From Terriglobales bacterium (lineage in GTDB: Bacteria; Acidobacteriota; Terriglobia; Terriglobales; Acidobacteriaceae), in assembly GCA_025980765.1 (NCBI GenBank), contig JAICXB010000012.1, positions 1 to 64,000 on the forward strand: a stretch of 64,000 bases of DNA, written 5' to 3'. Below are positions 8,662 through 18,400 of this stretch, piece by piece. Each line of letters opens with the position of its first letter. Within the stretch, counting starts at the first letter, position 1. The position numbers and the translations under genes are program-made. Under the pieces are notes generated by a model. The model worked only from the letters and a program-made list of their open reading frames with translations. It searched no databases and had not been told where the DNA came from.

Positions 8662-9384
8662 ATGTCCGATTCGTCCTTTGCGGTGCGCGTGGAATATGCC
8701 AGCGCGCGCAAGATTCGCGAGCGCAATAAATTACATTACCGTTTTTCCCACTGGCCGATATGGATTGCCGTCTTCTACCTCGCGCCCGGCCCTTTTACAT
8801 TCGATCTCTTCGCGCACGGATTTCATCCTTACATGGCGGCCTGGCTTGCTACGGTGATGATTGGTACGGGTATCGCGGGACTTACCGGGAATTTGCCAGG
8901 AGTGGAGCCGCGGCCATACATCATTCGCTTCACTGAGGACCGGCCAAACCCGCTGTACCGTCGCATCTGCTACACCCTGGCTTGGAGCGAATTGATTGCT
9001 TACGCCGTGCTCAATATTGCTGGACTGACGTGGGCGCTGGCGACGGGACACTGGCGCCTGCAGCAGATTTACCATGCTGCGTATTATCCGATCGCCGGGA
9101 CTTTTTGGCTGCTGGGCGCTTTCGGCCGGCTGCCGCGGGTGAAAGCTTCTACTAAGGGCGAAGGGCACGAGCGGCGATATTTCTATGGCACAGTGTGGGC
9201 GTGCACCCTGGCGCAGCCCGTTTTGGGACTGCTCTGGGTCTTCCTGCCCCGAGGCCGCGCGTTCGACGCTATTCGTCTGGCCGGCTTCCTCGGCGTACTC
9301 ATCCTCATGGGTACACTGGCCCGGCGGGGAGTGCTTTACCGCACCCGGCAAATCGTTCCTGGCGAAATCGCGGTCTCAGACTGA
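8662..9384 (+). CDS. Uncharacterised multi-pass membrane protein
   Basis: A 240-residue protein with about six hydrophobic segments, for example WPIWIAVFYLAPGPFTF, WLATVMIGTGIAGLTG, ELIAYAVLNIAGLTWAL, YYPIAGTFWLLGAF and FLGVLILMGTLA. I do not recognise the family. The ATG at 8662 is preferred over an upstream start because GGGAG lies 7 bases ahead of it. Its TGA at 9382-9384 precedes a GAGG that can serve the next gene, the broken hydrolase, so the two are likely translated from one message. Confidence 0.65.
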   Translation: MSDSSFAVRVEYASARKIRERNKLHYRFSHWPIWIAVFYLAPGPFTFDLFAHGFHPYMAAWLATVMIGTGIAGLTGNLPGVEPRPYIIRFTEDRPNPLYRRICYTLAWSELIAYAVLNIAGLTWALATGHWRLQQIYHAAYYPIAGTFWLLGAFGRLPRVKASTKGEGHERRYFYGTVWACTLAQPVLGLLWVFLPRGRAFDAIRLAGFLGVLILMGTLARRGVLYRTRQIVPGEIAVSD

Positions 9385-9388
9385 GGCG

Positions 9389-10395
9389 TTGTTGCAGATT
9401 CTCCTCTGGCTCATTGTTGCGTTTGCTCTGCTGCTTGCCGCGGGTGCAACCTACCAGGCGGTTGGCGCGCGGCTCGATCGCAGGCGCTTTCCTGCTCCCG
9501 GGCGGCTAATCCAGGTCGGCAGTCACAAGCTGCATCTTTTTGAGCTCGGATCGGGAGCGCCGGCCGTCATTCTCGAATCGGGAATTTCCGCGTCGCATCT
9601 GAACTGGCGAGCCGTGCAGACGCGCCTTGCCGCCTTTGCGAAGGTCTGCAGCTATGATCGTGCCGGGCTGGGCTGGAGCGAGCTGTGCTCCGAACGCTGT
9701 ACCCCATCGCGACTGGCGGCGCAACTCCATGAGATGCTCCGCGCAGCTTCGGTTCCTGCGCCTTACATTCTGTCGGACATTCATTCGGCGGACTGATCGT
9801 GCGCAGCTTTGCCAGCCAATACCCGGAGGGGACCGTAGGAGTGGTATTGGTGGACCCACTCGATCCTGCAGAGTGGACTCCGATGACCGAGGAGCAGACC
9901 CGGACCATCGCCCATGGAATTGCGCTATCGCGCCGTGGCGCGTGGGCTGCGCGAATGGGAGTGGTGCGCATGTGCTTAGGGCTGCTGATGGCGGGAAATC
10001 GCATGCTGCCGCGCATCGCTGCGAAAGCCTGGAGCGGACGAGCGTCGGTGGTGACCGACCGCATTGCCGGTCAGGCGCAGAAGATGCCGAAAGAAACCTG
10101 GCCGCTTGTGGCCGCGCATTGGAAGCAGCCCAAGTGCTTTGAAGGCATGGCGCGGCATTTCGAATGCCTCGCCGACAGCATCGCCGAAATGCGCGATGTT
10201 CCAGCGCTTCGAGTTCCAGTAACGCTTCTGGTGGGAACGCAGAACGAACATCCGGCCGAACCGGCGGAGCACGCCACGCGAGTATCACCGCATACGAAGC
10301 TCATCCACGCAAAGAACAGCGGCCACTGGATTCAGCTCGACGAACCGGAACTCATCGTGGCGGCAGTCCGCGAAATGATCGGAAGTCGACGCTGA
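9389..10395 (+). pseudogene. Alpha/beta hydrolase split by a one-base frameshift
   Basis: The N-terminal part (TTG start at 9389 or 9392) has a membrane anchor, then VILESGISASHLNW and CSYDRAGLGWS, typical of alpha/beta hydrolases. It stops at 9794-9796. From 9772 the next frame reads V-G-H-S-F-G-G-L-I-V-R, the nucleophile elbow, and continues to 10395 through VPVTLLVGTQNEH to the catalytic-His motif NSGHW. The two halves join perfectly if one base is restored at about 9770-9772. It is therefore a recent pseudogene, a sequencing or assembly error, or, less likely, a programmed shift (no slippery heptamer is seen). An intact product would have about 335 residues. Confidence 0.8.
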
Positions 10396-10402
10396 TTTTG
10401 TA

Positions 10403-10485
10403 CAGGAGCGCGGCCGCCGCGCCGGATTTTGCTTCACAATTTAGGAATGCAAATCACAATCCGGCCGGGGGCGGCCGCGCTCCTG
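10403..10485. terminator. Long inverted repeat between convergent genes
   Basis: Arms at 10403-10418 and 10470-10485 are perfect 16-base complements (CAGGAGCGCGGCCGCC on the plus strand). A second inner pairing follows (GCCGGATT with AATCCGGC), leaving a small AT-rich loop. The position between the hydrolase and the convergent TolC gene fits a bidirectional terminator, though no long T-run follows. It could also be a small palindromic mobile repeat. Confidence 0.65.
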
Positions 10486-10493
10486 ATCTTTCG

Positions 10494-12491
10494 TCACTGC
10501 CCTTTTGGGGGCTGCACTCCTGTCTGCTGCGGCTGGAATGTGGGCACGGGTTGCATGATCACGTCGGTGCCGCGGACGGCATAGGGCGCATGCGGCATAT
10601 GGGTCACATTTCCGGTCTCAGCATCTCCGATATCAATGCCCAGCGTGTCCAACGTGCGTCCGGTGACCACATCAAGCTGGAGCTTGGACTGCTCGTACGC
10701 CGACATGGCGTTCACCAAATTCGATTCCGATGTGGAGAGCGTGCTGTTCATCTGCAGCACGTTATACGTCGTGCTCAGACCCTGTGCGAGCTTCTTCTGC
10801 TCGGCGTCAAGACTCTGCGCCGCGTATTCGCGCGCCTTGATGGCGGCCTCCACGGCGGCGCGGTTCTGCTGCACCGCAAACTGAGCGTTGCGCACGTCGA
10901 TGGCAATTTCGTTCTGGATCTGTTGCAGACGCACCTGCGCCTGGCGGTATTCCAGTTCCGAACGTACCTGATCGGCCTGCGCCGCCCGGTTGCGAATGGG
11001 AATGCTCACATTGAATCCCGCAAAATAAGTGGGATGGCTGGTGACGGAGGTAAGCGCATCGGTATAGCCGCCGGTGAAACCAGCGGTGGGTGTGCCTGGC
11101 GCTGAAGAAAATCCCGGATTGGCGGCTCCGGAAAGCCCCGCGCCTCCGTAGTTCACCACCAGGTCCACACTGGGCAGCAAAGCATTGCGAGCGGCCGTGG
11201 TGCTGATACGGCGATTGCTCAAATCAATCTTGGCTTGTGCCAATTCGGGACGACGCTGCAATGCCTCATTGATGAGATCTTGCGTGGGTACCACCGGCTC
11301 AGAAGGCGGAAGCTGCATCACCTCAGTGGGTACAACTGCGGCAGTGGCCAGCACCGGATCGTTTTCATTCCGAGTAAGCGCGTTGCGCATCAGCAGCTGT
11401 TGCAGTTGCAGGTTTGTTTGCGAGACGATCAGCGCCTGCTGGCTCGATGCTTCCTGCGCCTGCGCGTTTACGATCTCGATTTGCGCCAATGTGCCAGCCT
11501 GAACCTGTTTCCGGTTATTCGCCTCAAGCTGTTGCGCCAGGGTCAAGGCCCGCTGTTTGGCTTTGAGATCTTCGTTGGCGGCGACAAGGTTCCAATACAG
11601 AGTTTCAATTTGGGTGACGGTAAAGATGACCTGCTGCCGGAAAGCTTCATCGGCGATCTCGCGATTGTTTCTGGCGATCACCATGAAGCGCCGGTTGGAA
11701 GCGATGCTCAGACCTTGCAGCAGATGCTGGCGAAACTGGACCAGATAGTTCGAGTTGAGCTGCGGCACGAGGAACGTGCGCACGCTGTTGGTCGTGACCC
11801 GCGAATTATCGAAAGTGACATTTAACAATGTGCCGGTGGAGAAGCCTTGCTGATACCCGAAATTCTCGGTGCCGGTGTTTTGCAGCAGCGATGGAACGCC
11901 GGTGAAGACGGTGTTCGATTCCGGAGTGTTGGTGTGCTGCAGGCCGAGGGAAGAGGTCAGAATCGGATCGAACGAATCCACTGCCGGCCCCACGCCCAGG
12001 GTTGACGAGACCAGGCCACCGGCTCCGGCGCCAACTCCGCCGGCAGCTGCAGCGGTTCCGCCTGCCCCGCCTCCGGTCGCGCCGGTGTTTCCGATGCCGC
12101 CCACTCCGCCTCCGGGCGTGCCCTGTACCAGGCCGGTGTTGACGCCGCGATCGCTGGCTCCCGATTTGGTACGGAGGATATCCGTGTCGGCGATGGGCAG
12201 GTTGTACCGCGCAATGACCAGGTCGAGGTTGTTCTCGAGAGCGAGCGCTATGGCATCGTCGAGCGAGAGCATCAGCTTGCCATCCTGAATGAGGTTGCCG
12301 ATGCGGGTGGAATTCGTGAGATTCGCTTCCGGCACATGCCGTGCCTGGTAAGGCGCGAGCACATTAGGGAACATTGGGGCCGACTTAGTGAAGTCTTGCG
12401 CCGGCTGTTGTGACCACAGCGCCACAGATGTCAGCGAACCGAGGATGACCAACATCCAGCGCGCGATCACGGAAATGCGGAAAAGCCTCAT
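10494..12491 (-). CDS. TolC-family outer-membrane efflux protein
   Basis: A 665-residue protein, longer than the usual 450-500. A signal peptide (WMLVILGSLTSVALWSQ) is followed by two outer-membrane-factor halves rich in long helices: DDAIALALENNLDLVIARYN near residue 80 and DLINEALQRRPELAQAKIDL near 390 are typical starts. The first half carries an extra Gly/Ala/Thr-rich loop at about residues 120-165, and the tail is Pro/Gln-rich. It should form the outer-membrane channel of a type I or RND export system. The convergent neighbour is unrelated; the only adaptor in view is the HlyD-like protein at 4255. Confidence 0.9.
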   Translation of the reverse strand: MRLFRISVIARWMLVILGSLTSVALWSQQPAQDFTKSAPMFPNVLAPYQARHVPEANLTNSTRIGNLIQDGKLMLSLDDAIALALENNLDLVIARYNLPIADTDILRTKSGASDRGVNTGLVQGTPGGGVGGIGNTGATGGGAGGTAAAAGGVGAGAGGLVSSTLGVGPAVDSFDPILTSSLGLQHTNTPESNTVFTGVPSLLQNTGTENFGYQQGFSTGTLLNVTFDNSRVTTNSVRTFLVPQLNSNYLVQFRQHLLQGLSIASNRRFMVIARNNREIADEAFRQQVIFTVTQIETLYWNLVAANEDLKAKQRALTLAQQLEANNRKQVQAGTLAQIEIVNAQAQEASSQQALIVSQTNLQLQQLLMRNALTRNENDPVLATAAVVPTEVMQLPPSEPVVPTQDLINEALQRRPELAQAKIDLSNRRISTTAARNALLPSVDLVVNYGGAGLSGAANPGFSSAPGTPTAGFTGGYTDALTSVTSHPTYFAGFNVSIPIRNRAAQADQVRSELEYRQAQVRLQQIQNEIAIDVRNAQFAVQQNRAAVEAAIKAREYAAQSLDAEQKKLAQGLSTTYNVLQMNSTLSTSESNLVNAMSAYEQSKLQLDVVTGRTLDTLGIDIGDAETGNVTHMPHAPYAVRGTDVIMQPVPTFQPQQTGVQPPKGQ

Positions 12492-12685
12492 TGCGTCCTC
12501 CGAGATAATTGCCTATGAAGCCTTCGCGGATGTCGCACAAACGCGAAAGCTGCACCCTGCATTCTGCTACGGCCTCGAATTGCCGGGCAAACAGGCGCAT
12601 GGTTTGACGATAAAGGGGCAGGAAATCAGAGGAACGTAAAGATTTGTGGAGGGATGAATTGCGAAATGGACTTCGTGGACGGAGT

Positions 12686-12741
12686 GGACTTAGTGGACGC
12701 AATTACTAAAATCCGCTTCGTCCATCACGTCCACTAAGTCC
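12686..12741. terminator. Inverted repeat downstream of DoxX
   Basis: GGACTTAGTGGACG (12686-12699) pairs perfectly with CGTCCACTAAGTCC (12728-12741) around an AT-rich loop. Extra copies of gtggac just to the left give it the look of the degenerate spacer repeats found elsewhere here. It lies 12 bases past the doxX stop on the minus strand, so it may end that transcript. Confidence 0.5.
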
Positions 12742-12752
12742 GCACAGCAGTT

Positions 12753-13196
12753 CTAGGCTGCCAGCTTGGCTCCTGCTTCGCGCATGCGATCGTAAAAGTT
12801 CGGCTGAGCAACGGGAACGCTGGCCGGCCACGGCTCTTCAATACTCATCAGCGCCAGCGTGCCGCCGAGCAGAGCCACGTTCTTGAAGAAGTTGATCATG
12901 TCATTCTGACGCTGGCTGGGGTCCTCGGCGCGCCAGAAATCATGCATTACCGGAGACACTCCGGCAAGAAATCCGGCAATCATGAGTGCGCCGATTTTTG
13001 GCTTGACGCCTAACAGAATGCTGAGCCCGCCGAGAGTCAGCGCGGCTCCAGTGGCCGGAACCGCAAGCTCGGGCATCTTAACGTGCTTTGCCGAGGCGTA
13101 CTGCGACAGTTGCCGCCGCTGTTTGAAATGATTGATTCCGCTGTATAAAAAAAATCCGCCAAACAGCAGCCTGCCGATGAGAAATGGGGCCTTCAT
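12753..13196 (-). CDS. DoxX family membrane protein
   Basis: A 147-residue protein with four predicted helices. The first, FLIGRLLFGGFFLYSGINHF, is the DoxX signature; GAALTLGGLSILLGV and FLAGVSPVMHDFW follow. Family members are small quinone-linked or redox-stress membrane proteins; the specific role is unknown. A strong AGGAG lies about 7 bases before the ATG. It follows the PKD protein gene by 82 bases on the same strand, but the two are not obviously related. Confidence 0.88.
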   Translation of the reverse strand: MKAPFLIGRLLFGGFFLYSGINHFKQRRQLSQYASAKHVKMPELAVPATGAALTLGGLSILLGVKPKIGALMIAGFLAGVSPVMHDFWRAEDPSQRQNDMINFFKNVALLGGTLALMSIEEPWPASVPVAQPNFYDRMREAGAKLAA

Positions 13197-13278
13197 GAAG
13201 GTTCTCCTGCGCGATGAGGTTCAGACTGATTCGATTCGACTCCATCGCGCAGAGTGGCCTGCGTTTCGAACTCTTCCT

Positions 13279-16200
13279 CTATTGCACGTTCAACTGCACG
13301 GTTGTTGATGCCTGCATCTGTCCCGACGTTCCCACCACGATGACATTGAATGCGCCTCTTGAACTGACTGGAGTGCTGTTTTGATTCCCGGAGAGTCTGC
13401 CTCCGGAGCAACCCACCGACATTAGCGCGCTCAGGCATATGATCGCGAGGGTGATAAACCAAACTCGCCGTCTGCGCGGCCCTGCCGTACCCAGCAGCAC
13501 GAAAGCGGGAAAGACGCCGATCAGGCTGGCGAAGATCCATCGGGTTTCATGATGCAGTTCGGCAACTGTGGTACCGGTGTTGATGGTGAGAGTGGAAGTT
13601 ACGGCGCTTCCTTGTGCCACCACCGAAGGTGGAGAGAAGGAGCAACTGCCGCCTGCGGGAAGTCCAGCGCAGGAAAGGTTGAAGGTGAGGCCCGCGGCTT
13701 GCGGACCGGCGTCAAGCGCAATCGTGAACTTCGCCGGCTGTCCTGCGGTTACAGTCGCAGATTGCGGAGAAGCGGTGAGGGTTCCCACATTGCCCACCCC
13801 GGCAACGTTGAGTCCGCTGCCTGCCATTCCCAAACCGAAGACTGTGCCGTTAGGGGTTCCCGTATTGAACTTCGCCAGTTGATTTCCGGAAGCCAGGTCG
13901 AACTGATAAATGTTCGAGCTGCAGAAATCCGCCGCCCAGAATGAACTTCCGTGCTGATCGACAGCCAGCGCATACCAGCACTGCTCGCCGGGGGCGGTGT
14001 AACGCTGCATGGGCTGTCCGGTGGGGCTGAGTCGCACGATGTCGCTGACTTCGCTGACCAGCACGCTGCCATCGGGCAGAATGCGTGGAACCAGCGCTTT
14101 TTTCAGACCGGTAGCAAAGGGCGGGAGCTGCTGGCCCTTGCACACATCGAAGCGAAGCACCGACGGGCCTTCCGACGTGTATAGCATCGTGCACTCGTCG
14201 GCCGACAACGCGAGGTCGTCGCTGCCGGTGTTTTCCGTTGCCACCTGGAATTGCTGCACCAGATTTCCGTTAGGATCGAATTTCAGGATCTGATGCGAAC
14301 AGCCCTGCTGGCCGACGTAGGCGTTGCCCGCGCCGTCGAAGACAATCATCTCCGGCTGGCAGTTGTAACCACCGCCGAAGCTGCCAATCAAATTTCCCGT
14401 CGGGTCAAACTTGCTGATATTGCCCGCAGTCAGGTCGACCGCATATAAATTGCCGGTTTTGTCGAACCCAATTCCGGCAACCGTACCACCCACTCCGGTA
14501 CTATGCGTTCCCACCAGCGAGCCATCGGGCGCGTACTCCTGCACGTTGCCGCCGCTCACGCCGACAAACACGTTCGGCGAGAACGGAGCAGCGCTCGCGA
14601 CCGTAACGGTCTGCATAGCTGAACCGCTGAGCCCGCCGGCATCAACCGCAGTAAGAGTTACGGTGAAAGTGCCGGGCGCGCTATAGGTATGGGAACCGCT
14701 GGCGGCGCTCTGGGTTACACCGTCTCCGAACGAGAGAGTTGTGGTGCTGATGTTGTTTTCGGCATCGGTGCAGCTTCCGGTTGCCGTGATTTGCAGCGGA
14801 GCCGGACCATTCAGGGGCGATACCATCAAGGTGCAGGTCGGTGGAGTGTTTACCGGGATCGGGACGGTGACGGTCACGGTTTGTGACGCCGATCCTTTCA
14901 GTCCCGCTTTGTCGGTTCCCGTAATGGTCACGGTAAACGTGCCGGGATTGGCATAGGTATGCATTCCGCTGGGTGTGGACTGCATAGTGCCATCGCCGAA
15001 ATCCAAGGTGGTTGCGGTGAGCTGATTCTGCGGGTCAGTGCAACTGCCGGTGGCGGTGATCGCGAGCGGCGCCGGACCGCTGGTCGGATTGACAGTTAGG
15101 GTGCAAGTAGGGGGTTGAGCGGCTGTGACCACGATGCTCAACGTCGCCTTGCCAGTGAGTCCCTGACTGTCTTTCGCAGTCAATGTGACCGGGAAGGTCC
15201 CCGCCGCAGCGAAGGTATGCGTACCACTGGTCGCGCCGACAACCGGCGTGGTTCCATCTCCAAAGTCCAGGCTCTCGCCGGAAGGTGGCAGATCCTTCCC
15301 AGCATCAGCGCAGTTGCCGGTGAACTTCACCGTAAGCGGCGCCTGGCCGGTTTGCACGTCGGATGTCAAACTGCACATCGGGGTTGAATCCGGGGCTGCA
15401 ACCACGGTAATCGTCACCGATGCAGAACCGGTTTTGCCGCTCTTGTCAGTCGCGGTCAAAGTGGCTTTGTAAGGACCGGCTTTGGTGTAGGTGTGAGTCC
15501 CGCTTGTAACCCCCTGCAGCGGGGGCGTGCCGTCTCCGAAATCCAGAGTTTCGCCCGAGGCAGACAAATCGTTACCCGCATCGCTGCAGTTTCCGGTGAA
15601 GGCCACGGTGAGCGGGGCCGTCCCATTCTGGGTATCGGAGTTCAACTGACACTTGGGCGTGGAATCTAACGGCGCACTCACTTTCACGGTCTGACTGGAT
15701 GTGCCGCTTTGCCCCGCGGCATTCGTCGCCGTTACCGTCGCGGTGAACGTCCCAGGAGTCTGATAGGTATGAGGGCCGGTGAAAGAGCATGTGCCTTCGC
15801 AAGAAAGCGGCGTATCCGAAGTCCCATCGCCCCAGGTGATCGAACCCTGGCGCATGTTGTTTTGGGAATCGGTGCAGCTCGCAGTTGCATTCACCGTCAG
15901 CGGAGCCGTGCCGCTGTTCTGGTCGAAGGTGAAACTGCAAGTGGGTGGGGCAGGCTGCGAGACGGTGATGGTTTGGCTGGCTGAACCCTTCAGTCCGTTG
16001 CTGTCAGTAGTACTTACCGTGGCGGTAAAGGTGCCCGCATTCTGATAAGTGTGTGGTCCGCCAAACGATCCATTGGGCGGGCAGCTGCCGTCGCATTGCG
16101 TGGTAGCTGGCGCAGTGCCATCTCCCCAATCCAGTGTGGCGGTTGTCAGGAAGCCGCCGTTGGGCGCCGGCTGACAGCTCGCGCTCGCATTCGTCATCAG

Positions 16201-18105
16201 CGGGGCCGTGCCGCTGGTGTTATCAAATGTGAGGCTGCAAGTCGGCGGGCCTGGCTGCGTCACGGTTATTTTCTGGATGGCCGAACCCTTCAGACCGTTG
16301 CTGTCGGTGGCGGTGACGGTTGCGGTGAAACTCCCTGTGCTCGAGTAGGTGTGAGGACCAGCGAAACGACACGCACCATCGCAACTCAGTTGTGCCGGAG
16401 CACTACCGTCACCCCAATTCAGTGTGGTGTTCTGATTGTTTAGCGATCCCCCGTTTGTTCCGGGCTGACAGCTCGCAGTGGCGTTCGTCGTGAACGGAGC
16501 TGGACCGTTGGTGCTGTCGAAGCTCAAAGTACAGGTCGGCGGAGCCGGCTGGGTCACGGTTATCTTCTGACTCGCTGAGCCCTTCAGTCCGTTGCTGTCG
16601 GTGGCGGTGACGGTTGCGGTAAACGTTCCAGAACTGGAGTATGTATGGGGGCCGCTAAAGCGACAGCCACCATCGCAACTCAGTTGTGCCGGAGCAGTAC
16701 CATCGCCCCAGTTCAGCGTGGTGTTCTGATTACTTAGAGATCCTCCATTTGTTCCAGGCTGACAGCTTGCAGTGGCGTTCGTCGTGAACGGAGCTGGACC
16801 GCTCGTGTTATCAAAGCTCAGAGTGCAGGTTGGGGGAGGCGGCTGAGTCACCGTTATTCTCTCACTGGCTGATCCTTGCAGCCCATTTGCATCCGTCGCA
16901 GTGACCGTTGCGACGTACGGATTAGCCATGGCTTTCTGATAAGTGTGGCCGCCTTGGAACGAACACCCCGAACTAAACGCTTCGGCACGGATACTGGGAG
17001 GAGCAGTACAAGTAAGCTGATCCGAACTACCATCACCCCAATCGAGAGTAGCGCTCGTGATGAAACTCGAGCCGGCCTGGCATGAAGCGTTTCCACTGAC
17101 CGTGAGCGGAGCCGTTCCGCTGCTCGGTTCGAAGCTAAGACTGCAAGTCGGCGGTTGCGTCACCGTGATGCGTTGCGAAGCGAACCCGCTCAGTCCCTGA
17201 GCATCCGTCGCGGTTACCGTCGCGGCATAAGTCCCAGCGTTAGTGTATTGGTGTTGAATGTTGCTGAAACTTGGGTTCGTGGATTGCGACGGAGTGCCGT
17301 CGCCAAAGTTCAGGCTGCAACATCCCTCGCCCAGATCGTTGCCCGCATCCGTACAACTTCCGCTAAAGCTGACTGTCAGGGGAACGTTACCGCTGGTCGG
17401 GTTTGCGCTCAAACTGCATTTGGGAGTGGAATCCACCGGCGCAATCACGACGACCGTCGCCGGTTTGCTTGAACCACTCAGTCCAGTGCTGTCAGTGGCC
17501 ATGGCTATGACCTGAAACGTCCCCGGATTCATGAAAATATGCTGTGTCTGGAGGAAGCATCCTCCGTCGCAATTCATCTGATCCGGTGCAGTTCCGTCTC
17601 CGTAATCCACCGAAGCAGTTTCGTCATTGAACCCGCTCGAACTGCACTGCGCTGTAACCTCCGCTTTGAGCGGAGCTGTCCCTTGATTCGGCTTCACTAC
17701 CACGCCGCAGTTGGGTGGATCATCTACGATCACCGGCTTCGACGCCGAGGCAGTAAGTTGTTTCAAACCAGTCGAGGAAACCGTAACGGTGTATGCTCCG
17801 TCGGAAGTGTAGATGTGCGTTCCGGTAATGGTGTCTTGACTTTGACCGTCTTCCGTTTGTGTCATCGGAATGCTGCCATCTCCCCAATCCAATGTCAAGT
17901 TCGCGAGACCACTGGGATCCTGGCATGTGCCCGAGGCAGTTACTGTGAGGGGGGCATGCCCCTTGCCCGGATCTACCCCCAAAGTACAGCTAGGTCCGGA
18001 TGCCGCTGCCGCTGGAAGTGCGAACGATGTCGCCGAAAAGAGAAGAACGGAAGCTAGACTACCGAAGTATAAGAATGCGCGACGAAGATATCCCCGAGGA
18101 CCCAT
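13279..18105 (-). CDS. Giant secreted protein: 12 PKD repeats plus NHL-like propeller
   Basis: About 1608 residues from ATG 18105 (an upstream TTG is possible). A signal peptide is followed by 12 PKD-type beta-sandwich repeats of about 95 residues, each marked by a WGDG/FGDG/YGDG turn and an H-T/Q-Y strand. Then comes a six-bladed NHL/SMP-30-like region (GIGFDKTGNLYAVD, DGAGNAYVGQQG). The C-terminus has an immunoglobulin-like strand set, a membrane segment ending in ALMSVGCSGG, and a terminal NVIVVGTSGQ...TTVQLNV strand pair that I associate with acidobacterial surface proteins. It is probably a surface or carbohydrate-contact protein. Repeats 5 and 6 are near-identical, implying recent duplication. 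Confidence 0.85.
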   Translation of the reverse strand: MGPRGYLRRAFLYFGSLASVLLFSATSFALPAAAASGPSCTLGVDPGKGHAPLTVTASGTCQDPSGLANLTLDWGDGSIPMTQTEDGQSQDTITGTHIYTSDGAYTVTVSSTGLKQLTASASKPVIVDDPPNCGVVVKPNQGTAPLKAEVTAQCSSSGFNDETASVDYGDGTAPDQMNCDGGCFLQTQHIFMNPGTFQVIAMATDSTGLSGSSKPATVVVIAPVDSTPKCSLSANPTSGNVPLTVSFSGSCTDAGNDLGEGCCSLNFGDGTPSQSTNPSFSNIQHQYTNAGTYAATVTATDAQGLSGFASQRITVTQPPTCSLSFEPSSGTAPLTVSGNASCQAGSSFITSATLDWGDGSSDQLTCTAPPSIRAEAFSSGCSFQGGHTYQKAMANPYVATVTATDANGLQGSASERITVTQPPPPTCTLSFDNTSGPAPFTTNATASCQPGTNGGSLSNQNTTLNWGDGTAPAQLSCDGGCRFSGPHTYSSSGTFTATVTATDSNGLKGSASQKITVTQPAPPTCTLSFDSTNGPAPFTTNATASCQPGTNGGSLNNQNTTLNWGDGSAPAQLSCDGACRFAGPHTYSSTGSFTATVTATDSNGLKGSAIQKITVTQPGPPTCSLTFDNTSGTAPLMTNASASCQPAPNGGFLTTATLDWGDGTAPATTQCDGSCPPNGSFGGPHTYQNAGTFTATVSTTDSNGLKGSASQTITVSQPAPPTCSFTFDQNSGTAPLTVNATASCTDSQNNMRQGSITWGDGTSDTPLSCEGTCSFTGPHTYQTPGTFTATVTATNAAGQSGTSSQTVKVSAPLDSTPKCQLNSDTQNGTAPLTVAFTGNCSDAGNDLSASGETLDFGDGTPPLQGVTSGTHTYTKAGPYKATLTATDKSGKTGSASVTITVVAAPDSTPMCSLTSDVQTGQAPLTVKFTGNCADAGKDLPPSGESLDFGDGTTPVVGATSGTHTFAAAGTFPVTLTAKDSQGLTGKATLSIVVTAAQPPTCTLTVNPTSGPAPLAITATGSCTDPQNQLTATTLDFGDGTMQSTPSGMHTYANPGTFTVTITGTDKAGLKGSASQTVTVTVPIPVNTPPTCTLMVSPLNGPAPLQITATGSCTDAENNISTTTLSFGDGVTQSAASGSHTYSAPGTFTVTLTAVDAGGLSGSAMQTVTVASAAPFSPNVFVGVSGGNVQEYAPDGSLVGTHSTGVGGTVAGIGFDKTGNLYAVDLTAGNISKFDPTGNLIGSFGGGYNCQPEMIVFDGAGNAYVGQQGCSHQILKFDPNGNLVQQFQVATENTGSDDLALSADECTMLYTSEGPSVLRFDVCKGQQLPPFATGLKKALVPRILPDGSVLVSEVSDIVRLSPTGQPMQRYTAPGEQCWYALAVDQHGSSFWAADFCSSNIYQFDLASGNQLAKFNTGTPNGTVFGLGMAGSGLNVAGVGNVGTLTASPQSATVTAGQPAKFTIALDAGPQAAGLTFNLSCAGLPAGGSCSFSPPSVVAQGSAVTSTLTINTGTTVAELHHETRWIFASLIGVFPAFVLLGTAGPRRRRVWFITLAIICLSALMSVGCSGGRLSGNQNSTPVSSRGAFNVIVVGTSGQMQASTTVQLNVQ

Positions 18106-18160
18106 ACCAGCCCCACTTCCCAAAAGCAGAAAACGTGCTTGATCACAATTGCGAAACAGA

Positions 18161-18180
18161 AATAACGAGCGCTCGTTATT
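18161..18180. promoter_or_regulatory. Perfect 20-bp palindrome (TetR-type operator look)
   Basis: AATAACGAGCGCTCGTTATT is a perfect dyad, located 55 bases upstream of the ATG of the PKD protein gene. The ACGAGCGCTCGT core resembles operators of TetR-family repressors. No TetR gene lies in the window, so a trans-acting regulator is inferred. It lies in a 334-base spacer (18124-18457) that otherwise holds only the FN3 terminator. Confidence 0.5.
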
Positions 18181-18400
18181 TCAATGGAAACCCATGCTCG
18201 GCAGCGGGGGAGGATGACCGAGTGCGCAGCGCAGAGCGAATACTTAGGATTCAGAGTTGCTGAACAGGGTTGCCACGTATCGTGAAGTTTACACTTGAGT
18301 TAACAGCGAGCAGTCGTGAAAATCGACTTAGCTAGAAAGGATTAAGCGGCGGGGATGGATCAATGAATCGAGCGTCTGAACGCGATGCCGGAACAAACAT

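Noticed and set aside
9772-9799. Programmed frameshift site in the hydrolase
   Set aside because: No slippery heptamer or stimulatory hairpin is visible; a simple one-base lesion explains it better.
4255-12491. HlyD-type and TolC-type genes as one efflux operon
   Set aside because: They are on opposite strands, 5 kb apart, and no pump component lies between.
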